A stretch of DNA of 64,000 bases from Paraburkholderia bryophila (GCF_003269035.1 NZ_QLTK01000012.1:62001-126000); one strand, 5' to 3'; positions 44,227 through 54,451 are shown, numbered from the stretch's first letter. A program made the numbers and translations. Notes: generated by a model from the letters alone, not told the origin.

Positions 44227-45765
44227 CTAACCGTGCGCCGCCGCCTCGCTCGCCGCCGCTGCCGGATGCACGATCTGCTCGCCGGTGGGCAGCGCGGACG
44301 CGTCCCAGCCGCCGCCCAACGCCTTGATCAACGCGACGCTCGCGGCCATCCGGCGGCGCGCGATCGACACTGCGTTGCGTTCACTGGTCAGCGCGGTGGT
44401 CTGCGCGACCACGACGTCGAGATAGGTGATCGCGCCGTTCCTGTAGCGGTTCGAGACGACCGCCAGCGAACGCTGCGCGGCGGCCACGGCATCGTCCTGC
44501 GCGGCGGCTTCCTGTTCGAGCACGCGCAACGCCGCCAGGTTGTCCTCGACTTCACCGAAGGCGCTCAGCACGGTCTGCCGGTATTGCGCGACGCTCTCGT
44601 CGTAGTGCGCGCGAGCTTGCTCTTTCACGGCGGCGCGTCCGCCGAAGTCGAGCAGCGTGCCGGTAAGCGCCGGTCCGAGCGACCATAGGCGGCTCGGCGC
44701 TACCAGCCATTGGCTGTAGTTGGTCGCTTCGAGCCCACCCGTCACCGACAGAATCAGGCTGGGGAAAAACGCCGCCGTCGCCACGCCGATCTGCGCATTC
44801 ATGTCGGCGACATGACGCTCCGCCGCCGCGATGTCGGGGCGCCGTTCGAGCAGCGCCGACGGCACACCCGCAGCGGCCACGACCGGCACCGCGACGAGCG
44901 GCGCCACCGCCAGTGAAAACGTCGAAGGCGGCTGGCCGGTCAGGATCGCGATCGCGTGTTCGAGTTGGGCGCGTTGCACGCCGAGATCGAGTGCTTGCGC
45001 CTGAGTGGTCTTCAGTTGCGTTTGCGCCTGAGCGACGTCGGCGTCGGTTGCGATGCCGCCGGCGTAGCGGTGCTGCGTCAGATCGAGCGCTTCCGTGTAG
45101 GCCTTGAGGGTATCGTCGAGAAGCTGGCGTTCCCGATCGAGCCCGCGCAATTCGAAGTAGTCCGTCGCCAGTTCGGCCTGCATGGACAGCAGCGCGGCGT
45201 CGACGTCGGCGGCACCTGCTTGCGCTTCGGCCTTCGCGCCTTCGACGCTGCGCGACACGCGGCCCCACAAGTCAGGCTCCCACGAGGCGTCGGCCTGCAC
45301 GAGGTAGTCGTTCAGCGTGAGACCGGCGGTCGACTTGTGTAGCACGTTGCTCGACCCTCGTGCGCGCGAATAGTCGCCGTTCGCGCTGACCACCGGGAAG
45401 TAAGTCGAACGATATTGCGCGACCGTTGCGCGCGCGGCGCGAAAGCGCGCTTCGGCGGCCTGCACGGTCTGGTTCGCGGTGGCGACCTGCTGTTCGAGCG
45501 CGTCGAGCGATGGGTCTGCGTAGACGTTCCACCAGGCGCCGCGCGTGAGCGTGTCGGCGGGTTGCGCGGGCATCCAGCCGGTGCCGTCGAGCTCCTTGTA
45601 GGTGGCGGCGGTCGCGGCGGGCGGTTTGACGTAATCGGGGCCGACGGTGCAAGCGGTGAACAGGCAGGCCGACGCTGAAGCGAGCGCCAGCGCCGGCATG
45701 CGCAAGGTGAGACGCTTGAGTCGAGGCATGCGAGCGCCGCGCGAGGGTGGCGTGGGCGAGTTCAT
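44227..45765 (-). CDS. RND efflux outer-membrane factor (NodT-family lipoprotein)
   Basis: TolC-like outer-membrane channel of 512 aa. A lipoprotein signal with lipobox L-F-T-A-C39 is followed by C-T-V-G-P-D-Y, the typical NodT/OprM start. The two OEP repeats with long helical hairpins are evident (e.g. A-x-A-R-F-R-A-A-R-A-T-V and V-A-Q-A-Q-T-Q-L-K-T-T-Q-A). Its ATG overlaps the adaptor stop (ATGA). Last gene of the efflux operon. The start could be M13, but coupling favours 45765. Confidence 0.93.
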   Translation of the reverse strand: MNSPTPPSRGARMPRLKRLTLRMPALALASASACLFTACTVGPDYVKPPAATAATYKELDGTGWMPAQPADTLTRGAWWNVYADPSLDALEQQVATANQTVQAAEARFRAARATVAQYRSTYFPVVSANGDYSRARGSSNVLHKSTAGLTLNDYLVQADASWEPDLWGRVSRSVEGAKAEAQAGAADVDAALLSMQAELATDYFELRGLDRERQLLDDTLKAYTEALDLTQHRYAGGIATDADVAQAQTQLKTTQAQALDLGVQRAQLEHAIAILTGQPPSTFSLAVAPLVAVPVVAAAGVPSALLERRPDIAAAERHVADMNAQIGVATAAFFPSLILSVTGGLEATNYSQWLVAPSRLWSLGPALTGTLLDFGGRAAVKEQARAHYDESVAQYRQTVLSAFGEVEDNLAALRVLEQEAAAQDDAVAAAQRSLAVVSNRYRNGAITYLDVVVAQTTALTSERNAVSIARRRMAASVALIKALGGGWDASALPTGEQIVHPAAAASEAAAHG

Positions 45766-47078
45766 GACGATGCGCTCGCGGATGGACTCGCGATAGGGCG
45801 AGCGCCCGGTGCGTTTGCCGCCGCACGGGAACCGCCGGACGTGTCGGACGTGCCGGCCGCACCTTCGCCGTTCGCCGCAGCACCCGCAGCACCCGCCGCC
45901 GCCTGGCGCGGCACGATCCGCACCGGTGCCCCGTCCACGATCGAATCCTGCGGATTCAGAATCACCTGCTCGTTGCCTTGCAAACCCGACGCGACCGCCA
46001 CACGTGTACCGAAGTCGGTCCCTAGCGACACCGCGACCAGCTTCACCTTGTGCTGCGCGTCCACGGTCGCGACTTTCACGCCATCTGGGCGGAATAGAAA
46101 CGCATTGCCCGGCAGCGTAAACGGCGCCGCGCCCGTACCCAACGCGAAGTGCACCTGCGCATACGCGCCGGGCAGCAGATCGCCGTTTCGATTGTCGACG
46201 TCCACTTCGACCAGCATGGTGCGCTGTTGCGGATCGACGGCGCCCGCGGTGCGCGCCACCGTCCCCGGATAGTGTTTCGACGGCGTCTCGGTCAGCGTCA
46301 GAAACGCGGTTTGTTGCGCGCGCACCTGTTGCGCGTAAGCCTGCGGCACGTTCACATACACCCGCAAGCGGTCGGCCTGCGCAACATGGAACAATTCCTT
46401 GGCCGGTCCGCCTGAACTGCCCGCGTCGATCAGTGCGCCCACATCCACGTTGCGCGCCGTGACGATGCCGTCGAACGGCGCATAGACCTTCTGGAACGAT
46501 TGCGTCTTCTCCAGACGCGCAACGTTAAAGCGCGCCGCATCCAGCGTGCCTTTCTTCGCGAGCATGTCGCCGACTTTCTCGTCGGTTTCCTGCTTCGATA
46601 CCGACTTGCTTTTCAGCATGTCGGTCCAGCGGTCGGCGGTGCTTTTCGCGAGCGCGTAGTTGGCGTCGGCATTCGCGAGATCGGCGCGCGCGGCGCGCAG
46701 TTGATCGTCCACTTCCGGCGTGTCGATTTCGGCGAGCAGCTGGCCGCTTTTCACGTGAGCGCCGATGTCCGCGTACCACTTCTTCAGATAGCCGTTGGTG
46801 CGCGCGTAGATCGGCGTATCGAGAAAGGCCTGCACATTGCCCGGCAGCACGAGATCGAGCCCGGCCGTCGACTTCTGCGGCCGCACGACTTCCACGCTGG
46901 TCTGGCTCGCGTGGTCGGCATCGCGTTCGAGCGCTGCGTGCGCGTCGTGGCGCGACCAGATGCCTTGCGCGGCGAGAACGATTACCACCACGGCCACCGC
47001 CACGGTGATCAATCGCATGCGTTTGGTTTTCGCCGCTTCGTGCGAGGTGCCGGAACCGTCCGGACGATGTGCTTCCAT
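45762..47078 (-). CDS. RND efflux periplasmic adaptor (membrane fusion protein)
   Basis: 438-residue HlyD-type adaptor with an N-terminal membrane anchor (L-I-T-V-A-V-A-V-V-V-I-V-L-A-A), lipoyl-like half-motifs around a helical hairpin (N-G-Y-L-K-K-W-Y-A-D-I-G-A-H-V and F-D-G-I-V-T-A-R), and a C-terminal Ala/Gly/Ser-rich tail of about 45 residues. ATG 47078 is used; a TTG precedes it. It connects the pump to the outer-membrane factor. Confidence 0.92.
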   Translation of the reverse strand: MEAHRPDGSGTSHEAAKTKRMRLITVAVAVVVIVLAAQGIWSRHDAHAALERDADHASQTSVEVVRPQKSTAGLDLVLPGNVQAFLDTPIYARTNGYLKKWYADIGAHVKSGQLLAEIDTPEVDDQLRAARADLANADANYALAKSTADRWTDMLKSKSVSKQETDEKVGDMLAKKGTLDAARFNVARLEKTQSFQKVYAPFDGIVTARNVDVGALIDAGSSGGPAKELFHVAQADRLRVYVNVPQAYAQQVRAQQTAFLTLTETPSKHYPGTVARTAGAVDPQQRTMLVEVDVDNRNGDLLPGAYAQVHFALGTGAAPFTLPGNAFLFRPDGVKVATVDAQHKVKLVAVSLGTDFGTRVAVASGLQGNEQVILNPQDSIVDGAPVRIVPRQAAAGAAGAAANGEGAAGTSDTSGGSRAAANAPGARPIASPSASASS

Positions 47079-47160
47079 CAAACTTCCCCTGTGAAAATGC
47101 GTGGGCAGTCAGCGCTGCCTCTCGTCATGTTTGCCGTTGCGCTTGCCGCTGCGATGCACG

Positions 47161-50100
47161 TCATGGCTTCTGCACCACATGTTCCGCCGCGCGCAAACGC
47201 CGCGCCGCGAGTCGACGGTAAATCATCGAGAACACCACCGGCACGAAGATCAGCGTGGCCAGCGTGCCGATCGTCAAGCCGCCGATCACCGCGCGCCCCA
47301 GCGGCGCATTCTGCTCGCCGCCTTCGCCGAGACCGATCGCCATCGGTACCATGCCGATCACCATCGCGAGCGCCGTCATCAGCACCGGGCGGAAACGCGT
47401 GAAGCCCGCTTCGATCGCCGCGCGCGTCGCGTCGCCGTGTTCGAGCAGGCGTTCGCGCGCGAAGCTGATCACCAGAATCGAGTTCGCGGTCGCGATGCCG
47501 ATACACATGATCGCGCCGGTGAGCGCCGGAATCGACAGCGTGGTGTGCGTGAGGAACAGCATCCAGACAATGCCCGCGAGCGCACCCGGCAACGCCGTGA
47601 TGATGATGAACGGATCGAGCCATGACTGGAAATTCACCACGATCAGCAGATACACCAGCAGGATTGCGAACACGAGACCGGCGAACAGACCCGAGAATGA
47701 ATCGTTCATGGTCTGCACCTGGCCGCGCACTTCGATGCTCGACGTTTTGGGCAATTCGGCCTTGGCCTCGTCGATGATCTTGCGGATATCGTCGGACACA
47801 CCGCCGAGATCGCGGCCGTCCGCGGTGCCGTAAATGTCGATGGTGGTCTGCGCGTTGTAGTGGTTCAGCGTCGCGTTGCCGGCCTCGCGTTTCATGGTGG
47901 CGAGCGAGCCGAGAATATTGCCGCGGCCGTTCGCATTCAGCGGGATGTTGGCGAGCGATTGCAGCGAATCGATCGTGTATTGCGGCGCTTCCGTGATCAC
48001 GTTGTAGCTGACGCCATTGCGCGGATTGAGCCAGAACGTCGGCGTGGTCTGCTGGCTGCCGGACAAGGTGATCAGCAGATTGCTCGCGATATCGCGCTGT
48101 GTGAAACCGGCTTGCTGCGCGCGCGTGCGATCCACGTCGATGAAAATGCGCGGCAAATCGGCGGGTTGCTGGATGCGCGCATCGGCGAGACCGGGCACTT
48201 TGCGCAGACGGTTCAGCAGGTTGGCCGCGAACACGCGATTGCCCGCCACATCGCGCCCCACGATCTGAATATCGATCGGCGATGGCATCCCGAAGTTGAG
48301 CGTCTGGCTGACGATATCCGCGGGCAGAAAGGCGAACTGCACGCCGGGGAATTCGTCGGTGAGCGTGCGGCGTAACGTGCGTACGTAGTCGGCGCTCGGG
48401 TGATGCTCGGGATTGAGCGTGATCAGCACGTCGGCGTCCGAGGTGCCGATCGTGCCGGTGTTGCTGTACGAGAGGTTGATACCCGAGACCGGCAGACCGA
48501 TGTTGTCGATGATCGAATGCAGCTCTTCTTTCGGAATCAACTGGCGAATGCGCGTATCGACGCGATCCGTGACCACGGCGGTTTCTTCGACCCGCATACC
48601 GGTTTTGGCGCGCAGATGCAGCGCGATGGTGCCCGCATCGACGGCGGGGAAGAAGTCGCGGCCGAGGAACGGCATGAGGAACATCGACACGCCGCAGCAC
48701 GCCAGAAACAGTGTCACGAACAGACCCGGCCGCGCCACCCGCGCTTCGAGAAACACGCGATAACGCTCGCGCAAACGCGCGAAGCCGCCTTCGAACGCGT
48801 AGTGCATGCGCATGAACGGATTGCGCGTTTGCGCCGGCGCGTGATGCGCGTCCGCCGGTTTATGGTGATGACGCAGCAGATATTTCGCGAGCGTCGGCAC
48901 GAGCGTTCGCGAGAAGAAATACGAGGCCAGCATGGCGAACACCACCGCTTCGGCAAGCGGAATGAACAGGTAATGCGCGACGCCCGTCAGCAAGAACATC
49001 GGCACGAATACGATGCAGATCGACAAGGTCGACACCAGCGTCGGAATTGCGATCTGATGCGCGCCGTCGAGAATCGCCTGTTCGAGCGTCTTGCCCTGCT
49101 CGAGTTGATGGCTGATGTTTTCGATCGCGACCGTGGCATCGTCCACCAGAATCCCGACCGCGAGCGCGAGGCCGCCGAGCGTCATGATGTTGATGGTTTC
49201 GCCGAGCAGGGATAGCGCGATGATCGAGGTGATCATCGACAGCGGAATCGACACGGCGATGATCAACGTCGCGCGCCAGTTGCCGAGGAACAGCAGAATC
49301 ATCAGGCCGGTGAGGCAGGCCGCGATCAGCGCCTCGCGCAGCACACCTTGCACCGAGGCGCGCACGAACAGCGATTGATCGGCCACGGGATCGATATTCA
49401 GCGAAGCGGGCACGAGATTGCGCAACGTCGGCATCATCGTCTTGATACGGTCGACGATTTCAAGCGTGGAGGTATTGCCGCTTTTGTTGATGGTCAGCAA
49501 GGCGGCGCGCTGGCCGTTCACCCGCACGATATTGGTCTGCGGCTGGAAACCGTCGCGCACGTGCGCGACGTCGCGGATATAGACGGTGCCGTTGGCCGTG
49601 GACCTGATCGGAATATCGTTGAGGCCGGCGAGCGAATCGGGGCTGCCGTTCATCTCCACCGAGTATTCGGTCGAGCCGATTTTCGCGGTGCCCGAGGGCA
49701 GGATCAGGTTCTGCGCGGTGACGGCGTTGACCACGTCAAGCGGCGACAGGTTGCGCTCCTGCAGCTTGCGCGAATCGATATCGACCATGATCTGCCGCTG
49801 CTTGCCGCCGTACGGCAACGGTGCCGACGCGCCCGGCACCGTGGCGAGCTGCGTCTTCAGGAAGTTGTTGCCGAAGTCGAATAGCTCCTGCTCGGTGAGC
49901 GAGGCCGACGACAGCGCGAGCCGCAGAATCGGCACCGTCGAGGCGTTGTAACGCAAGATGTTCGGCGGCGTGATGCCGGGCGGCAGCGAGCGCAATTGCG
50001 TCTGTGACAGCGCGGTGACTTCGGCGAGCGCTTCATCGATATTCGCGTGCGGCTGGAAAAAAATCTTGATGACCGCAATGCCGTTCAGCGAGGTCGATTC

Positions 50101-50343
50101 CGTGTGCTCGATATCGTTGACCGCCACCGACAAACCGCGCTCGTAATTCAGCACGATCCGTTTTTCCATCTCGTCCGCGGGCAGGCCGTTATATGACCAG
50201 ATCACCGAGAGCACCGGAATGTCGATGTTGGGGAAGATATCGGTGGGCGTGCGCAGGATCGTCAGCGGCCCGACGATCAGCAGAAGCAGGGCCAGCACGA
50301 CAAACGTATAAGGGCGCCGCAGCGCGAGGCGAACAATCCACAT
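47161..50343 (-). CDS. RND efflux pump, inner-membrane permease
   Basis: Proton-driven resistance-nodulation-division transporter, 1060 aa, with twelve membrane helices and two large periplasmic loops. Proton-relay Asp pair: G-I-L-V-D-D-A-T-V-A-I-E-N in helix 4. N-terminus M-W-I-V-R-L-A-L-R-R-P-Y-T-F is usual for the group. It comes before the adaptor and outer-membrane genes, where most tripartite operons begin with the adaptor. The loop sequences resemble the branch of uncharacterised HAE/multidrug-type pumps more than metal pumps (no Met-rich motif seen). No local regulator gene is adjacent. Confidence 0.93.
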   Translation of the reverse strand: MWIVRLALRRPYTFVVLALLLLIVGPLTILRTPTDIFPNIDIPVLSVIWSYNGLPADEMEKRIVLNYERGLSVAVNDIEHTESTSLNGIAVIKIFFQPHANIDEALAEVTALSQTQLRSLPPGITPPNILRYNASTVPILRLALSSASLTEQELFDFGNNFLKTQLATVPGASAPLPYGGKQRQIMVDIDSRKLQERNLSPLDVVNAVTAQNLILPSGTAKIGSTEYSVEMNGSPDSLAGLNDIPIRSTANGTVYIRDVAHVRDGFQPQTNIVRVNGQRAALLTINKSGNTSTLEIVDRIKTMMPTLRNLVPASLNIDPVADQSLFVRASVQGVLREALIAACLTGLMILLFLGNWRATLIIAVSIPLSMITSIIALSLLGETINIMTLGGLALAVGILVDDATVAIENISHQLEQGKTLEQAILDGAHQIAIPTLVSTLSICIVFVPMFLLTGVAHYLFIPLAEAVVFAMLASYFFSRTLVPTLAKYLLRHHHKPADAHHAPAQTRNPFMRMHYAFEGGFARLRERYRVFLEARVARPGLFVTLFLACCGVSMFLMPFLGRDFFPAVDAGTIALHLRAKTGMRVEETAVVTDRVDTRIRQLIPKEELHSIIDNIGLPVSGINLSYSNTGTIGTSDADVLITLNPEHHPSADYVRTLRRTLTDEFPGVQFAFLPADIVSQTLNFGMPSPIDIQIVGRDVAGNRVFAANLLNRLRKVPGLADARIQQPADLPRIFIDVDRTRAQQAGFTQRDIASNLLITLSGSQQTTPTFWLNPRNGVSYNVITEAPQYTIDSLQSLANIPLNANGRGNILGSLATMKREAGNATLNHYNAQTTIDIYGTADGRDLGGVSDDIRKIIDEAKAELPKTSSIEVRGQVQTMNDSFSGLFAGLVFAILLVYLLIVVNFQSWLDPFIIITALPGALAGIVWMLFLTHTTLSIPALTGAIMCIGIATANSILVISFARERLLEHGDATRAAIEAGFTRFRPVLMTALAMVIGMVPMAIGLGEGGEQNAPLGRAVIGGLTIGTLATLIFVPVVFSMIYRRLAARRLRAAEHVVQKP

Positions 50344-50776
50344 GGCTAGTCGCGCCGGTCGAAGCCGACAAGCGCGATACCCTTCACGCCGCCGTCACGC
50401 TGGACCCGCAGCGGACCCGGATAACGGCCGCAAGGCGACCCGGCGGCCCCGCCGGGCCGATTCAGCGGATCATTGTGTCGATGCACGTTTTTGATATATC
50501 CCCCCAGCTGGGTTTATGATGGGCTCGTTACGACGCGTTACGCCAAGCATCATCGGTCCGGCGCGGCGTAATGGGAATAGGGCGAAACGACGGGTCAAAT
50601 GCCCCGAGTTCGCGCTTTTCATGGCCCCGCAAAACGGGAACAATGACTCGAACCTCTCACGCATCAGACGCGCGAAAGATTGGGTGCGTACGCAACGTTA
50701 TCGGCGTGGCGGCGTTTTTATTTACCTTGACCGGCGCGAAATCACAAAGCCGGCTATGGGAGAACGGGGAAACATC
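50344..50776. promoter_or_regulatory. Divergent region between RND operon and small gene
   Basis: On plus, TTGATA (50491-50496) and TATGAT (50515-50520), 18 bases apart, form a good sigma-70 promoter for the following small gene, leaving a leader of about 250 nt. A perfect palindrome CCCAGCTGGG (50503-50512) sits between the two boxes and could be an operator. The pump's own promoter on minus is not clear. No other gene is seen. Confidence 0.55.
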
Positions 50777-50989
50777 ATGCAAATCGGTTCTATTGTCCGA
50801 TCGGTGCATATCGCCGTGCCGCAGGGCGCGCGCGGAATCGTCATGCGCATTCTCGGCGACATGGCCATGGTGGCGTGGTATGCCGGCGAGCCCGGCACGT
50901 CGCAGCACCTGAATACCGAACCCTTTTTCCTTGAAGACCTGATCGATACGGGCGAGCAGGTGCGTCCGTCGAGTGCGCAGATTCATTGA
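50777..50989 (+). CDS. Hypothetical small protein (70 aa)
   Basis: Short protein starting M-Q-I-G-S-I-V-R-S-V-H-I-A-V-P-Q-G, with an acidic C-terminal half. I do not recognise a named domain; the beta-rich pattern (G-x-V-M-R-I-L-G-D-M-A-M-V-A-W-Y) suggests a small SH3-like fold. A GGGGAA stretch precedes the ATG; an ATG 21 bases upstream is in frame. It is preceded by a long leader behind a good promoter. Confidence 0.55.
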   Translation: MQIGSIVRSVHIAVPQGARGIVMRILGDMAMVAWYAGEPGTSQHLNTEPFFLEDLIDTGEQVRPSSAQIH

Positions 50990-51142
50990 CGCCGGTTTGA
51001 GTTCGACGCGGTGGTCCGATTGCGTGTTTGCTGTCTGTAAGCCGCGCGCCCATCGCGCGGCGCACCCTACGCTCCGGCGCTCTTTACCGCATCGTGAGCC
51101 GTTGCCCTCGTCTTTGACGGCGGCGCGGCGCACAATGCGGGC

Positions 51143-52171
51143 ATGAACGACGACACTTCCGATACCCAGGCCAGCGCGACCAGCGCTGCGCCCTTCGCCC
51201 GGCTCCAGCCGGAAATCGTGCTCGACGCGCTCGACAGCGTGCTCGCCACCGTCGGCGTACGCACCGACGGCCGCATGCTGCCGCTCAACAGTTACGAGAA
51301 CCGCGTGTACCAGGTGGGCGTGGAAGACGGCCCGCCGGTGGTCGCGAAGTTCTACCGTCCCGAGCGTTGGAGCGACGCGGCCATTCTCGAAGAACACGCG
51401 TTTGTCGCCGATCTCGCCGCGCGCGAGATTCCGGCGGTGCCCGCGCGTGCATTCGAAGGCCGCACGCTGCATGGCTTCGAGGGTTTCCGCTTTTCGATCT
51501 TCGAGCGCCGCGGCGGCCGCGCGCCCGATCTCGACCGGCGCGACACGCTCGAATGGCTGGGGCGTTTCATCGGCCGTATTCACGCGGTGGGGCAGACGCA
51601 AAACTACACCGAGCGTCCCACGCTCGACATCCACACCTTCGGTTACGAGCCGCGCGATTTCCTGCTGGCTCAGCGCTTCGTGCCGGACGACGTGCGCACC
51701 GCGTGGGAAACCGTGGTGAATCTCGCGCTCGAAGGTGTGGAGCGTGCGTTCGAGCGTGCCGGTGAGATTCGTCTGCTGCGCATGCACGGCGATTGTCATC
51801 CGAGCAACGTGCTGTGGACCGACGCGGGCCCGCATTTCGTCGACTTCGACGATAGCCGCATGGGGCCGGCGATTCAGGATTTGTGGCTGCTGCTGCCGGG
51901 CGAACGCGCCGAGGCGTCGCGGGCGCTGGCGGATCTGCTCGCCGGTTACGAAGATTTCTGCGACTTCGAGCCGCGCGAACTATATCTGGTCGAAGCACTG
52001 CGCACGTTGCGCCTGATTCATTATCAGGCGTGGCTCGCGCGCCGCTGGGACGATCCGGCGTTTCCGGCGGCGTTTCCGTGGTTCAACACGCAGCGCTATT
52101 GGGAAGACCGTATTCTCGAATTGCGCGAGCAGATCGGCGCGATGCAGGAAGGGCCGCTCTGGCCGGTTTGA
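51143..52171 (+). CDS. srkA: Stress response serine/threonine kinase SrkA-like (YihE)
   Basis: Aminoglycoside-phosphotransferase-fold kinase, 342 aa. Catalytic loop H-G-D-C-H-P-S-N-V-L and metal-binding V-D-F-D-D-S-R are present, as in SrkA, which counters MazF-linked death under stress in E. coli. The N-terminus L-N-S-Y-E-N-R-V-Y-Q-V is typical of the family. ATG 51143 has a modest upstream context. It lies alone between the small gene and the convergent DUF3857 gene. Confidence 0.9.
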   Translation: MNDDTSDTQASATSAAPFARLQPEIVLDALDSVLATVGVRTDGRMLPLNSYENRVYQVGVEDGPPVVAKFYRPERWSDAAILEEHAFVADLAAREIPAVPARAFEGRTLHGFEGFRFSIFERRGGRAPDLDRRDTLEWLGRFIGRIHAVGQTQNYTERPTLDIHTFGYEPRDFLLAQRFVPDDVRTAWETVVNLALEGVERAFERAGEIRLLRMHGDCHPSNVLWTDAGPHFVDFDDSRMGPAIQDLWLLLPGERAEASRALADLLAGYEDFCDFEPRELYLVEALRTLRLIHYQAWLARRWDDPAFPAAFPWFNTQRYWEDRILELREQIGAMQEGPLWPV

Positions 52172-52204
52172 GCGCGTGCATCGATACATGAGACCGCAGG
52201 CGCT

Positions 52205-54112
52205 TCACGGCGCCTGCGACGCCACGCTCGACGATTCCACCAGCGTCGATTTGACAATCACCTCGGCGCGCACGTCGCGGCCGATCGCTTCCATCGCGGG
52301 ACGCATCTGGGCGAAGTCGTCCGGCGTGCAGACGTCGCTGTCGAAATGCGTGGCGCCTTCGCGCGTCATCGTGACGACGTTGCTGAGCGGATCGAAAGTG
52401 TACTGCGACTGAAAATCGACGAAGCGGTCTTGCGTGCGTTTCGCCTCCGGCATGTCGAGCACCCGGAAATTCGCGGGCAGCTCGATACGCGCGTGTTCGT
52501 GCAACGTGAGGTTGTGGCAGACGAACGGTTGCGTGCGCTGCCGTTCGCCCAGCCAATAGCGCGTGTCCGCTTCGAAGCCACCGGCCAGACTCGTCAGCGC
52601 CGGAATCGATGCCGCCGCGCCCGGCACCACGAGACTTTCCAGCGTGCCTTTCATCGTGATCGTCAGCGGACCGTCTACCGCGTTGAGGTCGCTGGTGGTC
52701 AGCGTGGCCGTACCGCGCAGATTCACGCTACGCAACTCGGCCTGAATCGATTCCTCGCGTTGCGCGGGCGTCTGCACGCGCAACATCGCGCGGGCCTGTT
52801 CGGCGGACGCGCCGGCCGCTTCCAGCCGGTAGCTGAAGCTCGCCGAACCATCCGGTTCGACCTTCATCGAAAGGTCGCTGCTACGCGTCATCAGCGCGGT
52901 GGCGGGTGTGCTGGCCAGCACACCCTGGCCCACCAGCACGGTCGGCCGGTTCATATCCGACGAAGGCAGAAAGCCGAACTCGACATTCGACGCGGTCGAA
53001 TCGGCGTATTGCTGCAATTCCGGCAGCCACGTGATGATGTGATTGATGACGCCGTAGCCCGGCACGCTCGGCAGCGTGTAGATCGAGCCGCTGCTGATCA
53101 GCGCCGGCTCGTTACGCACGCCGGCCGCGTCGAGCAACGCGCCGTATAACGCGACATGGTCCTTGCAGTCGCCGTAGCGGTTCGCGAGGATCGCGCTGGC
53201 GCTATGCGGCACCACCGCGCCGCGGCCGACGTTGATCGCCACATAGCGCACGTTGCGGCGAACCCAGTCGTACAGCGTTTTGGCTTTGTCGCGCGGTGTG
53301 TGGTCGTGAGCGGTGAGCTGTTGCGCGAGACGCGTGACGGCGGCGTCTCGCGCGCTGGGGTCCGCGGCGGACTCGCGGTAGGTCGCGGCGAACGCGGCGT
53401 AGTCGGCGAAAGTCGAGACCATCAGCCGGTCGCCATACGACACGTACGCCACCGATCCGCGCTCCAACCGGCTGAAGTGCGCCTTGTCGTAGCGATACTC
53501 GTAGCGCGTGCGACCGTCGCGCGTGACCGGCTGCAAGGCGGTGAAGCCGCGTGCGTCGGCGTAGAGCGGTTTGTCGGCGGGCAGATCGTAGATCAGACGG
53601 AAGTTGTGGGTCGGCGCGAGATCGGGCGGCGTGAAGTCGCTGAACTGGCCCGGCACGATGGGCTGCTTCTGCGTCTTGCGATAGGTGAGATGCACGCGCG
53701 CGCCCGGCTCGACCGCGGGGAACACGATCACCTTTTCCTGAATGTCCTGGAACATTGGCGCGTCGAACGAACGGGCTTCCTGCACGTCGCGGATCTGCTC
53801 GGGCTGCACGTCGTGCCGCACACCGTCGGCGGTCGTCGTGTAGGCCTCGAGAATCTGCACGTCCGCCATGTTGCGATTGAACCAGACGTATTGCTGCGCC
53901 ACGCGCGCCACGCCGGCTTCGTTGTTGACGCGCAGCGTCATCGCGTCGAGCTTGGAGAAGGAGCCGTCGGCGTTCACGGTGAAGGTCTGCGTCTCGCCTT
54001 CGTTCGTATAGGGATCGTCCAGTTTCGCTGGAACGCTCGCGCTCGCCGAAGGAAAACCGGCCAGGCAGCCGGATAACGCCAAGGCGAAACAGACCACGGA
54101 AGAAGGGCGCAT
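52205..54112 (-). CDS. DUF3857 / transglutaminase-like exported protein
   Basis: 635 residues from ATG 54112 with a signal peptide (M-R-P-S-S-V-V-C-F-A-L-A-L-S-G-C), maybe a lipobox L-S-G-C. An N-terminal DUF3857 region is followed by a transglutaminase-like core with the nucleophile Cys in N-R-Y-G-D-C-K-D-H, His in V-I-N-H-I-I-T-W, and a C-terminal all-beta part. Such proteins are periplasmic with unknown substrate. Divergent from the PepSY gene across a region with a Fur-box-like site. Confidence 0.84.
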   Translation of the reverse strand: MRPSSVVCFALALSGCLAGFPSASASVPAKLDDPYTNEGETQTFTVNADGSFSKLDAMTLRVNNEAGVARVAQQYVWFNRNMADVQILEAYTTTADGVRHDVQPEQIRDVQEARSFDAPMFQDIQEKVIVFPAVEPGARVHLTYRKTQKQPIVPGQFSDFTPPDLAPTHNFRLIYDLPADKPLYADARGFTALQPVTRDGRTRYEYRYDKAHFSRLERGSVAYVSYGDRLMVSTFADYAAFAATYRESAADPSARDAAVTRLAQQLTAHDHTPRDKAKTLYDWVRRNVRYVAINVGRGAVVPHSASAILANRYGDCKDHVALYGALLDAAGVRNEPALISSGSIYTLPSVPGYGVINHIITWLPELQQYADSTASNVEFGFLPSSDMNRPTVLVGQGVLASTPATALMTRSSDLSMKVEPDGSASFSYRLEAAGASAEQARAMLRVQTPAQREESIQAELRSVNLRGTATLTTSDLNAVDGPLTITMKGTLESLVVPGAAASIPALTSLAGGFEADTRYWLGERQRTQPFVCHNLTLHEHARIELPANFRVLDMPEAKRTQDRFVDFQSQYTFDPLSNVVTMTREGATHFDSDVCTPDDFAQMRPAMEAIGRDVRAEVIVKSTLVESSSVASQAP

Positions 54113-54224
54113 GGCGGGTAAGGTTCCGGCGGCAAGGTTGACGGGTTCGCCAGCTAGAGTCGGTTTGCGCCGCGTGGATGTCAAGCGGTAGCCACCCGCT
54201 GCGATTGAGGAAATGCCCTGTTTA

Positions 54225-54243
54225 TGTAATGATAGCCATTCTC
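54225..54243. promoter_or_regulatory. Fur-box-like operator
   Basis: The 19-base site contains AATGATA and CATT-T-C in register with the Fur consensus, matching 14 of 19 positions by eye. It lies between the divergent DUF3857 gene and the PepSY-type gene, about 210 bases before the latter's start. Confidence 0.5.
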
Positions 54244-54451
54244 AATTGAAAGGCATCGCCAGCGTACCGTCACATTTCTCCTCCTCTGTGACTGCCAGCC
54301 AGCCAGCTTTTCAGCCGGACGCCCTGGACCGCAAGCCGGGGCGTCCGGCACCTCCTCTCGATACTCGTACTTCATCCCCTTTACTGCTGCCCTGAGCGCG
54401 CGATGTCGCCGCGCCCGGTGGCGATCAATTTGCCGTTGCTGGAGACTGGAT

